DNA of 64,000 nt from Erythrobacter sp. (lineage in GTDB: Bacteria; Pseudomonadota; Alphaproteobacteria; Sphingomonadales; Sphingomonadaceae). A model generated the notes under the pieces. It saw only the letters and a list, made by a program, of their open reading frames with translations, searched no databases and was not told the DNA's origin. Shown here piece after piece: positions 47,413 through 58,236 of the stretch. Numbering within the stretch: position 1 is the stretch's first letter; every line of letters starts with the position of its first letter. Where the stretch lies: NCBI GenBank assembly GCA_023653115.1, contig JAMNXO010000003.1, positions 62,001 through 126,000 on the forward strand, given 5' to 3'. Position numbers and translations under genes: made by a program.

Positions 47413-48506
47413 TCAACAAACCCCTTCACCACCCGGTCAAGCTGGTCGTGCTCGAGCAGGAAAGAGTCATGCCCGTGCGGCGCGCTCAGTTCGACAAAAC
47501 TCACCTTGGCGCCCGCCGCATTCAGCGCGTGGACGATGTGGCGGCTTTCGGCGGTGGGATAAAGCCAGTCGGTATCAAAGCTGACGAGGCAGAACCGCGC
47601 CTGCGTCCCCGCAAAGGCATTGGCGAGCTTGCCGCCGTGTTCTTCCGCGATGTCGAAATAATCCATCGCGCGGGTGATGTAGAGGTAGCTGTTCGCATCG
47701 AACCGGCGGGTGAAGCCGCTGCCCTGATAGCGCAGATAGCTTTCGACCTGGAACTCTGCGTCGAAACCGAAGCCCTTGGCCTCGCGGTCCTGCAAGCGCC
47801 GCCCGAACTTCTCGGTCAGCCCCGCTTCGGACAGGTAGGTGATATGCGCCGCCATCCGCGCCACGGCGAGGCCGTTGTCGGGCTTGGCTTCGCTCTCGTA
47901 GTAATCGCCTTCCGCCCATGCGGGATCGGCCATGATCGCCTGCCGGCCGACTTCGTGGAAGGCGATGTTCTGCGCCGAGTGCCGCGCGGTGGACGCAATC
48001 ACCAGCACCCGCGCGGCGCGTGTCGGCCAGTTGGCGGCGAGACTCAGCGCCTGCATCCCGCCCATCGATCCGCCGACCACCGCGTGCAGTTGTTCAATGC
48101 CGAGCCCGTCGAGCAAAGCCACCAACCCGCGCACCATGTCGCGGATGGTGATCACCGGAAAACGCATCGCATAGGGCTGACCGTCCGGCGCAAGGCTGGC
48201 AGGCCCGCTCGATCCCATGCAGCTGCCGATGACATTGGCGCAGATCACGAAGTGGCGATTGGTGTCGATCGGCAGACCCGGCCCGACCATCCGCTCCCAC
48301 CACCCCGGCTTGCCGGTGATCGGGTGCTGGCTGGCGAGATATTGGTCGCCCGTCAGCGCATGGCACACCAGCACCGCGTTGGACGCATCCGGCGCAAGCG
48401 TGCCGTAGGTCTCGTAGGCGATCTCGCACGCCTCCAGCACCTGTCCGCTGTCGAGCGGCAGGGGGTGGGGGATGCGATAGACCGTGGAGGCGGGGGCGGT
48501 GTTCAT
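47409..48506 (-). CDS. metX: Homoserine O-acetyltransferase (MetX family)
   Basis: [72 protein letters not shown]. Confidence 0.93.
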   Translation of the reverse strand: MNTAPASTVYRIPHPLPLDSGQVLEACEIAYETYGTLAPDASNAVLVCHALTGDQYLASQHPITGKPGWWERMVGPGLPIDTNRHFVICANVIGSCMGSSGPASLAPDGQPYAMRFPVITIRDMVRGLVALLDGLGIEQLHAVVGGSMGGMQALSLAANWPTRAARVLVIASTARHSAQNIAFHEVGRQAIMADPAWAEGDYYESEAKPDNGLAVARMAAHITYLSEAGLTEKFGRRLQDREAKGFGFDAEFQVESYLRYQGSGFTRRFDANSYLYITRAMDYFDIAEEHGGKLANAFAGTQARFCLVSFDTDWLYPTAESRHIVHALNAAGAKVSFVELSAPHGHDSFLLEHDQLDRVVKGFVE

Positions 48507-48613
48507 TCGCGGTGCGAATTGGGGGAGCCCCCCGCCCATGTCAATCGCCACCCTGCGGCTGCGCGTTTTCACGTTGTATTCGCGGCCGCAAACTGGTTAC
48601 ACGCGCCTCTCCC

Positions 48614-49711
48614 ATGACCAAGCCTCAACCGAAACCCTGGATCGCGCAGATCCACGCTTATGTGCCGGGCAAGTCCAAGTCGGCGAGCGGCCAGCCGCTG
48701 ACCAAGCTTTCGGCCAATGAAAACCCGCTGGGCAGCAGTCCGGCGGCGCTGGCGGCTTTGGCTGAGGCCCATAATCCGGCCGACTATCCCGATCCCGATG
48801 CACGCGCGCTGCGCGAGACAATCGCGGCGGTGCATGGGCTTAATCCTGACCGGGTCGTGTGCGGCACGGGCTCGGGCGAGCTGTTGCACTGCATCGTGCA
48901 GGCATTGGCCGGGCCGGGGGACGAGGTGCTGGCCTCGCGCTATTCCTTCTCGCTCTATCCGCTGCTGGCGCACAAGGTCGGGGCGACGGCCGTGCTGGCC
49001 GAGGATGCCGATTACGCCGCCAGCGTCGACAATCTGCTCGCCGCGGTGACCGAGCGGACCAAGGTGGTGCTGCTCGACAATCCGAATAATCCGGTCGGCA
49101 GCTTCCTGCCCCCGTCCGAAGTGGCACGGCTGCACGCAGGGCTTCCCGCCGATGTGCTGCTGGTGGTCGACGAGGCTTACGGCGAATATGTCGATCCGGC
49201 GCTGCAACAGGCGGCGTTTGACCTCGCCGCGCGGCATGAGAACGTGCTGGTCAGCCGCACCTTCTCCAAGGCCTATGGTCTTGCTTCCGAGCGGGTCGGC
49301 TGGGTGACCGGTGCGCCGCATCTGATTGATCTCGTCAACCGGCTGCGGGGCGCGTTCAACGTCTCGGTCAGCGGGCAGAAGGCGGCGCTGGCGGCATTGG
49401 GCGATCAGGCCTTCGTCGCCGCGAGCCGCGAACATAACGCTGCCGAACGCGCGCGCTTTGCCGCTGCGATTGCGGCGCTGGGCAACCACGGCCTCAGCGC
49501 CAGCCCCAGCGAAGCCAACTTCCTGCTGGTGCATTTTGACGGCGCGGTGAGCGCGGCGCAGGCGCTCGAGGCGCTGTCGGACGCCGGATACGCCGTACGG
49601 CACCTCCCCTCGCAAGGCCTGCCGAACAGCCTGCGCATCACCATCGGCAAAACCGAGGACATGACCCGCGTGATCGCCGCGCTGCGGACCCTGTGCGGGG
49701 AAGCGGCATGA
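48614..49711 (+). CDS. hisC: Histidinol-phosphate aminotransferase
   Basis: [57 protein letters not shown]. Confidence 0.93.
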   Translation: MTKPQPKPWIAQIHAYVPGKSKSASGQPLTKLSANENPLGSSPAALAALAEAHNPADYPDPDARALRETIAAVHGLNPDRVVCGTGSGELLHCIVQALAGPGDEVLASRYSFSLYPLLAHKVGATAVLAEDADYAASVDNLLAAVTERTKVVLLDNPNNPVGSFLPPSEVARLHAGLPADVLLVVDEAYGEYVDPALQQAAFDLAARHENVLVSRTFSKAYGLASERVGWVTGAPHLIDLVNRLRGAFNVSVSGQKAALAALGDQAFVAASREHNAAERARFAAAIAALGNHGLSASPSEANFLLVHFDGAVSAAQALEALSDAGYAVRHLPSQGLPNSLRITIGKTEDMTRVIAALRTLCGEAA

Positions 49712-50616
49712 GCGTGCGCTCCGTCGCGATCATCGGGCTTGGCCTGCTGGGCGGCTCGATCGGGCTCGCAGTGAAAGCACGCGGGCTTCCGGTCACCACC
49801 ACCGGCTGGGACCGTGACGCGGGCGTGCGCGAGCGCGCAGCGGCGCGCGGGCTGGTCGATCAGGTGTGCGAGCGTGCCGAGGACGCGGTGGCCGCCGCCG
49901 ATCTCGTCATCCTGTGCGTCCCCGTCGGCGCGATGGGCGAGGCGGCGCGGGCGATTGCCCCGGGCCTGGCGCCCCATGCGATCATCAGCGATGTGGGTTC
50001 TTCCAAGGCCGCCGTGGCCGAGGCGCTCGCCGCCGCGCTGCCCGGCGCCTGCATCATCCCCGCGCACCCGGTCGCGGGCACCGAGCAGAGCGGGCCAGAG
50101 GCCGGCTTTGCCACGCTGTTTGCGGGCCGCTGGTGCATCATTACTCCGCCCGAGGGCGTGGACCCTGCGGCGCTCGAAGCGCTGTCGGAGTTCTGGACGC
50201 AGCTGGGCTCCAAGGTCGAGCTGATGGACGCGGCGCACCACGATCTGGTGCTCGCGGTGACCAGCCACATCCCGCACCTCATCGCCTATACGATTGTGGG
50301 CACGGCCAGCGATCTCGAGGACGTCACCCAGAGCGAGGTGATCAAATACTCCGCCGGGGGCTTCCGCGATTTCACCCGCATCGCCGCGTCCGATCCGGTG
50401 ATGTGGCGCGATGTGTTCCTGACCAACCGGGGCGCCGTGCTGGAGATGCTCGGGCGCTTTTCCGAGGATCTCACCGCGCTGCAACGCGCAATCCGGTCAG
50501 GCGACGGGGACACCCTGTTCGACCTCTTCACCCGCACCCGCGCAATCCGCCGGCAGGTGATCGAACAAGGCCAGGACGACGAGCGGCCCGATTTCGGCCG
50601 CGGGCACGGCGAGTGA
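49708..50616 (+). CDS. Prephenate/arogenate dehydrogenase
   Basis: [67 protein letters not shown] overlap with hisC. Confidence 0.92.
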   Translation: MSVRSVAIIGLGLLGGSIGLAVKARGLPVTTTGWDRDAGVRERAAARGLVDQVCERAEDAVAAADLVILCVPVGAMGEAARAIAPGLAPHAIISDVGSSKAAVAEALAAALPGACIIPAHPVAGTEQSGPEAGFATLFAGRWCIITPPEGVDPAALEALSEFWTQLGSKVELMDAAHHDLVLAVTSHIPHLIAYTIVGTASDLEDVTQSEVIKYSAGGFRDFTRIAASDPVMWRDVFLTNRGAVLEMLGRFSEDLTALQRAIRSGDGDTLFDLFTRTRAIRRQVIEQGQDDERPDFGRGHGE

Positions 50617-50718
50617 TCGCGCGTCTGATTTAGGGGTGATGCGGACAAAAGCGGCTGTTCGGGGGCGACCCCGAAGCGATCGCTAGTTCAGGCGCCAATC
50701 CGGCCATGAACGCTAATG

Positions 50719-50982
50719 TCAGGCTTGGGCCAGCTGCCGTCCAAGGCGAACGTCAGCGTATTTCTTGATCTTTTTCGCTGCAATCAGCGGCACGATCACC
50801 GACAGCGCAATGCCGCCAAGCGAACACAAACCAAGCCAAATGACCGTCGCCGTTCCGCCGGACTGATAGATGCCGTAAAACACGGGAGCAGCCATGATCA
50901 GTCCCCGAATCTCGTTCAGGGCGACAAGACCGACACCTGCCTTGAGCAGGAAGCTGACAAGAAGGGAAAGGCGCTCGTTCAT
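50719..50982 (-). CDS. Small hypothetical membrane protein
   Basis: ATG at 50982 (MNERLSLLVSFLLKAGVGLVAL...); two hydrophobic segments. Confidence 0.55.
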   Translation of the reverse strand: MNERLSLLVSFLLKAGVGLVALNEIRGLIMAAPVFYGIYQSGGTATVIWLGLCSLGGIALSVIVPLIAAKKIKKYADVRLGRQLAQA

Positions 50983-51125
50983 GCCCTTTAAGTGCACGAG
51001 AAACCTTATCGATTGGTTGATATCGAGCTAGCGGATCGGCGCGCGCTTACAATTGGTCGCTGAAAGCCGCATTTTTCGCTGCCGATTGTGGCGGGAGGCT
51101 CAGGGTCACCTTCGGCCCGGCAATT

Positions 51126-51818
51126 CTACCCGTTCAGCACATTGATCGCCGCGTGCACCTTGGCCTCGACCTCCTTGCGCGGGAGGCCCGCTGGGATCGT
51201 TGCGCCGACCTTGTAGGTGATCCGCCCCCTCCGCTTGATCACATGGTGGTAGGCCTGCCCGCTATCCACCGCGATCGGCACCACCGGCAGCTTGAGCAGC
51301 TTGTAGAGACCCGCAAACCCCGCCTGCAGCGGCGGCTGTGTGCCCACCATCACGCGCGTGCCTTCGGGGAAGATCACCAAGGGGCGGCCCTCGTCCAGCC
51401 GCTGCTTGGCCAGCGACAGCATTTCGCGCAAGGTCTTCGCGCCCTTTTCGCGCGCCACCGGGATCAGGCCATAGGTCAGCGCCGAATAGCCCCAGCCCGG
51501 AATGCTGAACAACTCCTGCTTGGCGAACACCGCCGGGTGGGTGAACAGTCGCGGGGTGTCGATTGCCTCGAAAAAGCTTTCGTGCTTCACCGCGATCAGC
51601 ACCGGCCCTTCGGGCAGCACGCCATCAAGCACGACCTCGATGCCCAGCACATTCTGGGTGCACCACAAGTGCCAGCCGCCCCATTTCGCCACCACCGGCG
51701 CCAACCACACCTTGCGCGCAATGATCGCCACCACCGAGGCCGAGACCAGAAACACGCTGCCGCCATAGAACAGGGCGTAGAATGCAAGGCTGCGCAGGGC
51801 CGCGATGAGCGTTTTCAA
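51126..51818 (-). CDS. 1-acyl-sn-glycerol-3-phosphate acyltransferase (PlsC family)
   Basis: VLIAVKHESFFEAIDTPRLF (HxxxxD-like), VIFPEGTRVMVGTQPPLQAGFAGLYKLLKLPVVPIAVDSG. Confidence 0.92.
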   Translation of the reverse strand: MKTLIAALRSLAFYALFYGGSVFLVSASVVAIIARKVWLAPVVAKWGGWHLWCTQNVLGIEVVLDGVLPEGPVLIAVKHESFFEAIDTPRLFTHPAVFAKQELFSIPGWGYSALTYGLIPVAREKGAKTLREMLSLAKQRLDEGRPLVIFPEGTRVMVGTQPPLQAGFAGLYKLLKLPVVPIAVDSGQAYHHVIKRRGRITYKVGATIPAGLPRKEVEAKVHAAINVLNG

Positions 51819-52348
51819 AGGTCCGCCAGCCCTGCTGCACGGCTTGCGAGCAGCTTGTGATATTCGAGGAACAGCGTGCCGAGGTCGGGCCGCGAAGACA
51901 CCGCATCGCGGATCACGGTGACATGATCGGGCAGCGTTCGGTCAAGCTCGCCCGCGGCGCGGCGCATATGCCAGTCGGTCGTCACCAGTCGCAGCGAACG
52001 CACCTCGTTCTGCGCCACCCACTTGGCGGTTTCGGCGGCATTGGAGCGCGTGTCGACAGCGGAAAAGCCCAAGGTGACGCAGCATTCCATCGCTTCGGGC
52101 GAGACTCCGAATTCAGCGGCGAACTCGCCGGGCTTCACCTCGGGATCGACCCCGCTGACCAGCATCTTTGCCGCCAGCCGCTTGTCCAGCACCTCCAGCC
52201 CGCGCGCGATCCGCCCCGCGCCGCCGGTGGGGACAATCACCGCGTCGGTGGTCACAGCCGTTTCCGCCGGACGCGGCAGCGCGACCACGAACCACAGGAA
52301 GCCGATCGCCCAGGCCAGAAACATCAGGGAAAGCACACGCCGGATCAT
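51815..52348 (-). CDS. YdcF/ElyC-like (DUF218) membrane-anchored protein
   Basis: DAVIVPTGGAGRIARGLEVLDKRLAAKMLVSGVDP, TRSNAAETAKWVAQNEVRSLRLVTTDWHMRRA. Confidence 0.85.
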   Translation of the reverse strand: MIRRVLSLMFLAWAIGFLWFVVALPRPAETAVTTDAVIVPTGGAGRIARGLEVLDKRLAAKMLVSGVDPEVKPGEFAAEFGVSPEAMECCVTLGFSAVDTRSNAAETAKWVAQNEVRSLRLVTTDWHMRRAAGELDRTLPDHVTVIRDAVSSRPDLGTLFLEYHKLLASRAAGLADL

Positions 52349-52356
52349 GACTACCC

Positions 52357-53295
52357 CTAGAGCATGTCCTTGAGCGCCAGCGCAATGGTCATGCGCGCGG
52401 TGGCGAGCGCCAGCAGCACGCCGATCACCGGCACAGCGGCGATCACCAGCCAATCGGCCATGCCCAGCCCGCCGCCGCCCGCCATGCCGCTATCAAGCGC
52501 GGCGAATTGCTGGCCCAGCAGCCACACCGCCGCCAGCCCCAGACCCGTGCCGACCGCCGCGCCGAAGGACGCCTCGCGCAGCACCGTGCCGAGGAAGATG
52601 CGGGTAATCTGGCGGTCTGTCCCGCCCAGCAGGTGCAGAATCTCGACCGTCTCGCGCGCCTGGCCCAGCGCATTGCGCGACGCCAGCCACACCGCCGCCG
52701 CGGTCGCCAGCGCGACAAGGCCGATCAGGCCCAGCGCCAGCCATTGCAACGCCGCGAGCGCGCGGTAGACCGGCCGCAGCCAGTCGCTCTGCGCATCGAC
52801 CCGTGCGCCGGGCACTGTGCCTTCGAGCGCGGCGGCCAGCTTGGCGATCTCAGCCGGCGATGCCCGGCGCACCAGCTCGACATCAACCAGCACCGGGATG
52901 GGCACATCGCCGCTCGTCGCCGCTGTGCCGAGCCAGGGTTCGAGCAGCGCGGCAAGCTCGCCTTCCGGCACCAGCCGCACCGCGCGCACCAGCGTCATGG
53001 CTTGCAGCACGGCGACCACCTCGGCCCCGCGCGCGGCGCGCAGATCGGGGTTGGGTTCGATCACCTGCACCGTTACCGCCGCAGCCAGATCGGCGCGGGC
53101 GTTATCGGCCAGATTGCGCAGCACGAGGCCGCCGGAAGCTGCAATCACCACCAGCGCGATCAGGATCGCGATCACCCACGGCATCAGCCCGCCCATCCGC
53201 GGCTGGGGCAGCAGGCGCGCGGCGCGTCTGGTTGCAGGCGCAGGAGCGGCGGCAGCCTCGTCCTCGGGCGCTTCGGGCAGCGGAGGGACGTTCAT
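52357..53295 (-). CDS. ftsX: Cell division protein FtsX
   Basis: N-terminal TM, extracytoplasmic domain, FtsX permease region; operon with ftsE. Confidence 0.88.
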   Translation of the reverse strand: MNVPPLPEAPEDEAAAAPAPATRRAARLLPQPRMGGLMPWVIAILIALVVIAASGGLVLRNLADNARADLAAAVTVQVIEPNPDLRAARGAEVVAVLQAMTLVRAVRLVPEGELAALLEPWLGTAATSGDVPIPVLVDVELVRRASPAEIAKLAAALEGTVPGARVDAQSDWLRPVYRALAALQWLALGLIGLVALATAAAVWLASRNALGQARETVEILHLLGGTDRQITRIFLGTVLREASFGAAVGTGLGLAAVWLLGQQFAALDSGMAGGGGLGMADWLVIAAVPVIGVLLALATARMTIALALKDML

Positions 53296-54047
53296 GCGCC
53301 GCCCTCCCCGCCGGACGAGGCCCCCGGAGCTGACGATGGGCGCGGCGGATAGCGCAGCGCGCCGGTGGGATCGGACAGCTGGCCCTTGTTGAGCCGCATG
53401 ATCAGCGAATCAGGCACCTTCTTCAACAGGTGGACATCGTGGGTCGCCACCACCACCGTCGTGCCGACGCGGTTGTTGAGCGCCTCGAACAGACGCAGCA
53501 GCTTCAGCGCCATTTCGGGATCGACGTTGCCGGTCGGCTCGTCGGCGATCAGCATCTTGGGCCGCGCGATCACCGCGCGGGCGATGGCGACGCGCTGTTG
53601 CTCCCCGCCCGACAAGGTCGCCGGGATCGCCTGCGCGCGGTGCGCCAGGCCGACCCATTCGAGCATATCGGACACCGCCTTCACCACCCGTGCCTCGTCC
53701 GCGCCCGCCAACCGCAGCGGCAGCGCGACATTGTCGAAGGCGGTGAGGTGCGGCACCAGGCGGAAGTTCTGGAACACCACCCCCAGCCGCCGCCGCAGAT
53801 CGGGCAGGCGGGTGCGCGGCATCGTCATCAGATCCTGCCCGAACATCCGGATCGCCCCGCGCGAAGGCCGCTGGGCAAGGTAGAGCAGCTTCAGCAGGCT
53901 GGTCTTGCCCGCGCCGCTGGCACCGGTGAGAAAATAGAAGCTGCCCGGATAAAGCGTGAAGGACAGGTTGCTCAGCACCTCGGCATCGGTGCCGTAGCGC
54001 AGCCCGACATTGTCGAACTTCACATGTCCATCGAGGCGATCATTCAT
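53292..54047 (-). CDS. ftsE: Cell division ATP-binding protein FtsE
   Basis: LTGASGAGKTSLLKLLYLAQRPSRG, LSGGEQQRVAIARAVIARPKMLIADEPTGNVD. Confidence 0.93.
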   Translation of the reverse strand: MNDRLDGHVKFDNVGLRYGTDAEVLSNLSFTLYPGSFYFLTGASGAGKTSLLKLLYLAQRPSRGAIRMFGQDLMTMPRTRLPDLRRRLGVVFQNFRLVPHLTAFDNVALPLRLAGADEARVVKAVSDMLEWVGLAHRAQAIPATLSGGEQQRVAIARAVIARPKMLIADEPTGNVDPEMALKLLRLFEALNNRVGTTVVVATHDVHLLKKVPDSLIMRLNKGQLSDPTGALRYPPRPSSAPGASSGGEGGA

Positions 54048-54201
54048 CCCGCGCACCTAACAGCGCGGCCGGAAGGGGGAAAGCCGAACATCGCATCTGC
54101 GCCTATAGTTAACCCCCAATGTGGAAAAAAGCGCCGATTTGGCCCCGTTTGGGGCAGCTGCTCTTGTGCGGGCCGGTGCGAGGACTATTGCCAAGCCTGA
54201 C

Positions 54202-55185
54202 ATGATCATCGCCTGCCCAGCCTGCAGTACCCGCTACGCCGTGCCGGATTCTGCCATCGGCAGCGAAGGCCGCACTGTGCGCTGCGCGAAGTGCAAGCAC
54301 AGCTGGTTCCAGGAACCGGCCGAGCTTGAGCTGCGCGACGCGCTTGAACAGGGCGCGCCCGAACCTGCGCCGACCCCGGCCCCGCCCGCTCCGCAGCCCA
54401 CGCCGGAGCCCACGCCCGTGCCGGAGCCCCGGCCGACCGCAGCTGCCCCGCCGCCTGCGCCGCCGCCGTCCGCGCCGACGGACGGCCCCTCGATCAATCA
54501 CTGGCGCACCGCCGAAGCCAGCGCCGCCGCCGGCAATCCGGACGAGCAGGCCACTATGGCCGTGCGCGCGCTGCGCATCGGCCTTGCGCAAAAGGGCCGC
54601 AGCGAAGAACCACCCGCCGCCGAAGCGCCCCCGCCGCTCATCGAAACTGCCGCGCCCGGGATGGACGAGCCCGAACCCCCGTTCGATGACGAGCCCGGCG
54701 AGGACGATGACCGCGCCTCGCAATTCGATTACCGCGCGCCTTTCACCCGGCGGCGCAACACGCTCAAGATGTGGACCATCGCGGCGGCGATCTTCGCCCT
54801 GCTGGCAACAGGCACTGTGGTTGCGGTCAATTATTCGGGCCTGCCCCTGCCCGACTGGCTGCCGCTGCAGCGCCCCACTTTCGGCATCGGCCAGCCCGGT
54901 CTCGAACTCAATTTCCCGCGCGAGGAACAGCGCAGCGAAACGCTCGAAAACGGCGAGAAGATCTTCCGCGTGCGCGGCACAATCAGCAACACCGCGCGCG
55001 AGACACTCAACGTGCCCAACCTGCTGGTGGTGTTCATCGACGCGCGCGAGCGCCCGGTGGGCGACTGGGTGGTCGTCCCGGCCAAGCGCGAGCTGGCCCC
55101 GGGCGAAAGCGTCAACGTGACCGAGGCAATCGCCAATATCCCGCCCGGCGCGGCGGTAGTCGATCTCGGCTGGGCACCCAACTGA
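54202..55185 (+). CDS. MJ0042-type zinc-ribbon domain protein with TM and C-terminal domain
   Basis: MIIACPACSTRYAVPDSAIGSEGRTVRCAKCKHSWFQ; Pro-rich linker; TM; VRGTISNTARETLNVPNLLVVFIDARERPVGDW. Confidence 0.9.
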   Translation: MIIACPACSTRYAVPDSAIGSEGRTVRCAKCKHSWFQEPAELELRDALEQGAPEPAPTPAPPAPQPTPEPTPVPEPRPTAAAPPPAPPPSAPTDGPSINHWRTAEASAAAGNPDEQATMAVRALRIGLAQKGRSEEPPAAEAPPPLIETAAPGMDEPEPPFDDEPGEDDDRASQFDYRAPFTRRRNTLKMWTIAAAIFALLATGTVVAVNYSGLPLPDWLPLQRPTFGIGQPGLELNFPREEQRSETLENGEKIFRVRGTISNTARETLNVPNLLVVFIDARERPVGDWVVVPAKRELAPGESVNVTEAIANIPPGAAVVDLGWAPN

Positions 55186-55321
55186 CGCCGCATCGCCGCG
55201 GGCGACTTTTTCCGCCGCGCAGCCTTCCTGTCGTCAAATGCGCTTGCACGGGCCCGAACCCCTTGCTAGGGGCGCGCTCCTACCGCGGGGCCAGCATCTG
55301 GTTGCCCCGAAAAACCCGAGT

Positions 55322-55408
55322 GCGGTCGTGGCGGAATTGGTAGACGCGCAACGTTGAGGTCGTTGTGGGCGAAAGCCCGTGGAAGTTCGAGTCTTCTCGA
55401 CCGCACCA
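55322..55408 (+). tRNA. tRNA-Leu (GAG anticodon)
   Basis: GCGGTCGTGGCGGAATTGGTAGACGCGCAACGTTGAGGTCGTTGTGGGCGAAAGCCCGTGGAAGTTCGAGTCTTCTCGACCGCACCA; long variable arm, GAG anticodon. Confidence 0.97.
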
Positions 55409-55538
55409 AACTCCCCCCATCCCCATCCGGCACCCCGATCAGGCCCCTTCGTGCCGATGGGCAGGGCCAGGGCGCAATGGCGCGATACATAGCTTCGGCC
55501 TTGCGAATTTTTAATCGTGACAGGGCCATCTGGCCGGC

Positions 55539-57716
55539 GTGAACGATCCCGACCGCCTTGATGTCATCCGCAATCTGGGCCTCGAAACGAGCGCCGACCG
55601 TGCGCTGTTTTCGCGCACCACCGTGCTCGCCAGCACCATACTCGGCTGCCCTATCGCGCTGCTTTCGATTGTGGAGGAGGCGCGCCAGTGGTTCCTCGGG
55701 CGCACCGGAGTCGATCTCCACGAAACCCCGCGCGATGCCTCGTTCTGCGCGGTCTGCATCACCGGCGAGGGGCCGCTGCTGGTGACCGATGCCCGCGCCG
55801 ATCTGCGCTTCCGCGACAATCCGCTGGTTACCGGCGCCCCCTTCATCCGCTCCTATCTCGGCGTGCCGATCCGCGGCGAGGACGGCGTGCTGCTGGGCGC
55901 GCTGTGCGCCATCTCGCCCGAGCCCCACGCCTTCTGCAGCGATCAGATCGCCCCCTTGGCCATGCTCGCCGAACTGGCGGAGCAGAGCATCGCGCTCCAC
56001 GTCCGCACGCGCGAATTGAGCCTTGCCAATGCCGCTCTGAAGCAGACCTCGCAGATCTTCCGCCAGGCCGAACGCGCCACCAATGTCGGCTCGTGGCGGG
56101 TCGATATCGCCTCGCAGCGCCTGTTCTGGTCGGATCAGGTCTATGCCATCACCGGACTTGAAACCGGGCGCTCGGTCAGTGTCGAACAGGCGGTGACGCT
56201 ATACCAGCGCGACGATCAGGCGATGGTCAGTAGCGCGCTTGAAGAGACCATCGCGCTCGGCAAACCCTTCTCCTTTGAAACCAGCATCCGCCGCGGCGAT
56301 GGCGAGCGCCGCCGCATCCGGGTGGTGGGCGAGCGGATCGATGTTGATGGCCAGCCCGACAGTGTCGCCGGGATCATCCATGATTGCACCGAGGAGCATC
56401 TGCGCAACGCCGCGTTGAAGCGCGCGGCCGAGCATGACCGGCTGACCGGCCTGTTCAACCGCGCCAGCTTCGACCGCAAGCTCGCCGCCGCGATGCGGAT
56501 GGCCGACAGCGATCCGGTGATGGTCGCGCTGATCGATCTCGACGGGTTCAAGGACGTCAACGACACGCTCGGCCATCTGGTGGGCGACCGCGTGCTGGTG
56601 GCGATTGCCGAGCACCTCCACCAGCGCATCCGCCGCGGGATGTTTCTGGCGCGCTGGGGCGGCGACGAATTTGCGCTGCTGTTCCCGCCGGCGATGACGA
56701 TCGAGGAAGCCAGCGAGTTCCTGCGCAATCTGGTGGAAGAGCTTGATGAGGTGGTGGCGCTCGGCAGCAGCGCGCTCATCATCGGCGCAACCTGCGGCCT
56801 GGCGCGGATCGAGCAGCCGGGCAGCGGCGAGGAGATCATGCGCCGCGCCGATCTTGCACTCTATCGCGGCAAGGAACAGGGCTGCGGCGGCGTGGTGTGC
56901 TGGGATGCGCAGATCGAGGCGCGGCAGACCGAACGCCAGCGTGCCATCGCCCGCCTGCGCGCGGCGCTTAATGGCGGGCGCGCGGTGGCGGCCTATCAAC
57001 CCATCGTCGAGCTGGGCACCGGAAGGATCGTCTCGCTCGAGGCGCTGCTGCGCCTGCGTGACGAGGACGGCAGCCTGATCACCGCAAGCGAGATCTTTGC
57101 CGCCTTGCTCGATCCCGAACTGTCCCGCCGCGTCTCTCGCGCGATGCTCGATCAGGTGATGACCGACGGCCCGGCGATCCTCGCGCTGCTGGGGCCGGAA
57201 ACCCGGATCGGGCTCAATCTGTCCGAGGCCGATCTGCGCAGGAACGATTTCGTGCGGCACCTGATCGAGGTGGTAGATGACAGCGCGCTTACCCCGGCCA
57301 ATTTCACCATCGAGGTGACGGAAACCATGCTGCTCGATGCCGGAGGCCAGCTGCACGCCTCGCTGGCGATGCTTGATGCCTGCGGCTTTACCATCTGCCT
57401 CGATGATTTCGGCACCGGCTTTTCCTCGCTCACGCACCTGCGCCAGTTCCCGATCCACGAAGTCAAGATCGACCGCGACTTCATTGCCGGGATCGCCGAG
57501 GATCAGCAGTCGCGGCTGATCATCCAGGCGATCGTGCAGATGGGCCACGGGCTGGGCCTGCGGGTGGTGGTCGAAGGGGTCGAGACCGAAGAGCAGGAGG
57601 CCTTCCTGCGCACCATCGGCTGCGGCCATGTGCAGGGCTATCGCTATGGCCGCCCGGCGCTGATCCATGATCTGTGTGCGCAAATGGGCAGCGCGGCCCG
57701 GCGCCGCCGCGCCTGA
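55539..57716 (+). CDS. GAF-PAS-GGDEF-EAL cyclic-di-GMP protein
   Basis: LSIVEEARQWFLGRTGVDLHETPRDASFC (GAF); ARWGGDEFALLFP; YQPIVELGTGRIVSLEALLRLRD; DDFGTGFSSLTHLRQFPIHEVKID. Confidence 0.94.
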   Translation: MNDPDRLDVIRNLGLETSADRALFSRTTVLASTILGCPIALLSIVEEARQWFLGRTGVDLHETPRDASFCAVCITGEGPLLVTDARADLRFRDNPLVTGAPFIRSYLGVPIRGEDGVLLGALCAISPEPHAFCSDQIAPLAMLAELAEQSIALHVRTRELSLANAALKQTSQIFRQAERATNVGSWRVDIASQRLFWSDQVYAITGLETGRSVSVEQAVTLYQRDDQAMVSSALEETIALGKPFSFETSIRRGDGERRRIRVVGERIDVDGQPDSVAGIIHDCTEEHLRNAALKRAAEHDRLTGLFNRASFDRKLAAAMRMADSDPVMVALIDLDGFKDVNDTLGHLVGDRVLVAIAEHLHQRIRRGMFLARWGGDEFALLFPPAMTIEEASEFLRNLVEELDEVVALGSSALIIGATCGLARIEQPGSGEEIMRRADLALYRGKEQGCGGVVCWDAQIEARQTERQRAIARLRAALNGGRAVAAYQPIVELGTGRIVSLEALLRLRDEDGSLITASEIFAALLDPELSRRVSRAMLDQVMTDGPAILALLGPETRIGLNLSEADLRRNDFVRHLIEVVDDSALTPANFTIEVTETMLLDAGGQLHASLAMLDACGFTICLDDFGTGFSSLTHLRQFPIHEVKIDRDFIAGIAEDQQSRLIIQAIVQMGHGLGLRVVVEGVETEEQEAFLRTIGCGHVQGYRYGRPALIHDLCAQMGSAARRRRA

Positions 57717-57729
57717 CCGGACACCGCGC

Positions 57730-58236
57730 TCAACTGGCGAGCAGCATGTCCTGTGCCGCGTCACCAGCAGTGAAGATCAGGGTCGTGACGCCGGCGCCGC
57801 TGCCGATATTCACGCGGTTTTCCTGAAGCGCCCAGACATCGGTGAGGATCTGCGAATTGATCCGGATCGGCGTGCCTGCGCGGGCTGCGGGGAGTTCCTG
57901 ATAGACCCACAGGCTGCCGCCGGTGATCTCGCTGCCGACATAGGCGGGTACGGCAACCACGCCATCCACCGCCAGCACAAACCGCTGCGCGACGTAGCGA
58001 GCGAAGGCCTCGCGGCTCTCGGCGCTGCCGATGATATCGGGCGATTGGGCGCCCTGCACCCTGAGCGCGTGTTCGGCATCATGCACCGGCACCTGATGCA
58101 TGATCTCGATTGCCCCGCTGCGGGGATTGATCGCAACCGTGCTGATCGCGCGCTTCTGCTGGTGGGCAAGCGCCGGTGCAGCAAGCACGGCGGCCAGCGC
58201 CGCCGCCCCTGCCAGCACCGCGCGGCGCGCGATCAC
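57730..58236 (-). CDS. DUF6702-like exported protein
   Basis: Tat/Sec-like leader; AHQQKRAISTVAINPRSGAIEIMHQVPVHDAEHAL; overlaps the M1 peptidase end. Confidence 0.65.
   Translation of the reverse strand: MIARRAVLAGAAALAAVLAAPALAHQQKRAISTVAINPRSGAIEIMHQVPVHDAEHALRVQGAQSPDIIGSAESREAFARYVAQRFVLAVDGVVAVPAYVGSEITGGSLWVYQELPAARAGTPIRINSQILTDVWALQENRVNIGSGAGVTTLIFTAGDAAQDMLLAS

Noticed and set aside
48507-48613. Possible SAM-type riboswitch upstream of metX
   Set aside because: GTGGCGATTGACATGGGCGGGGG was examined on the minus strand but lacks the SAM-II/SAM-SAH consensus boxes and pseudoknot pairing I could recognise; covariance search would be needed.
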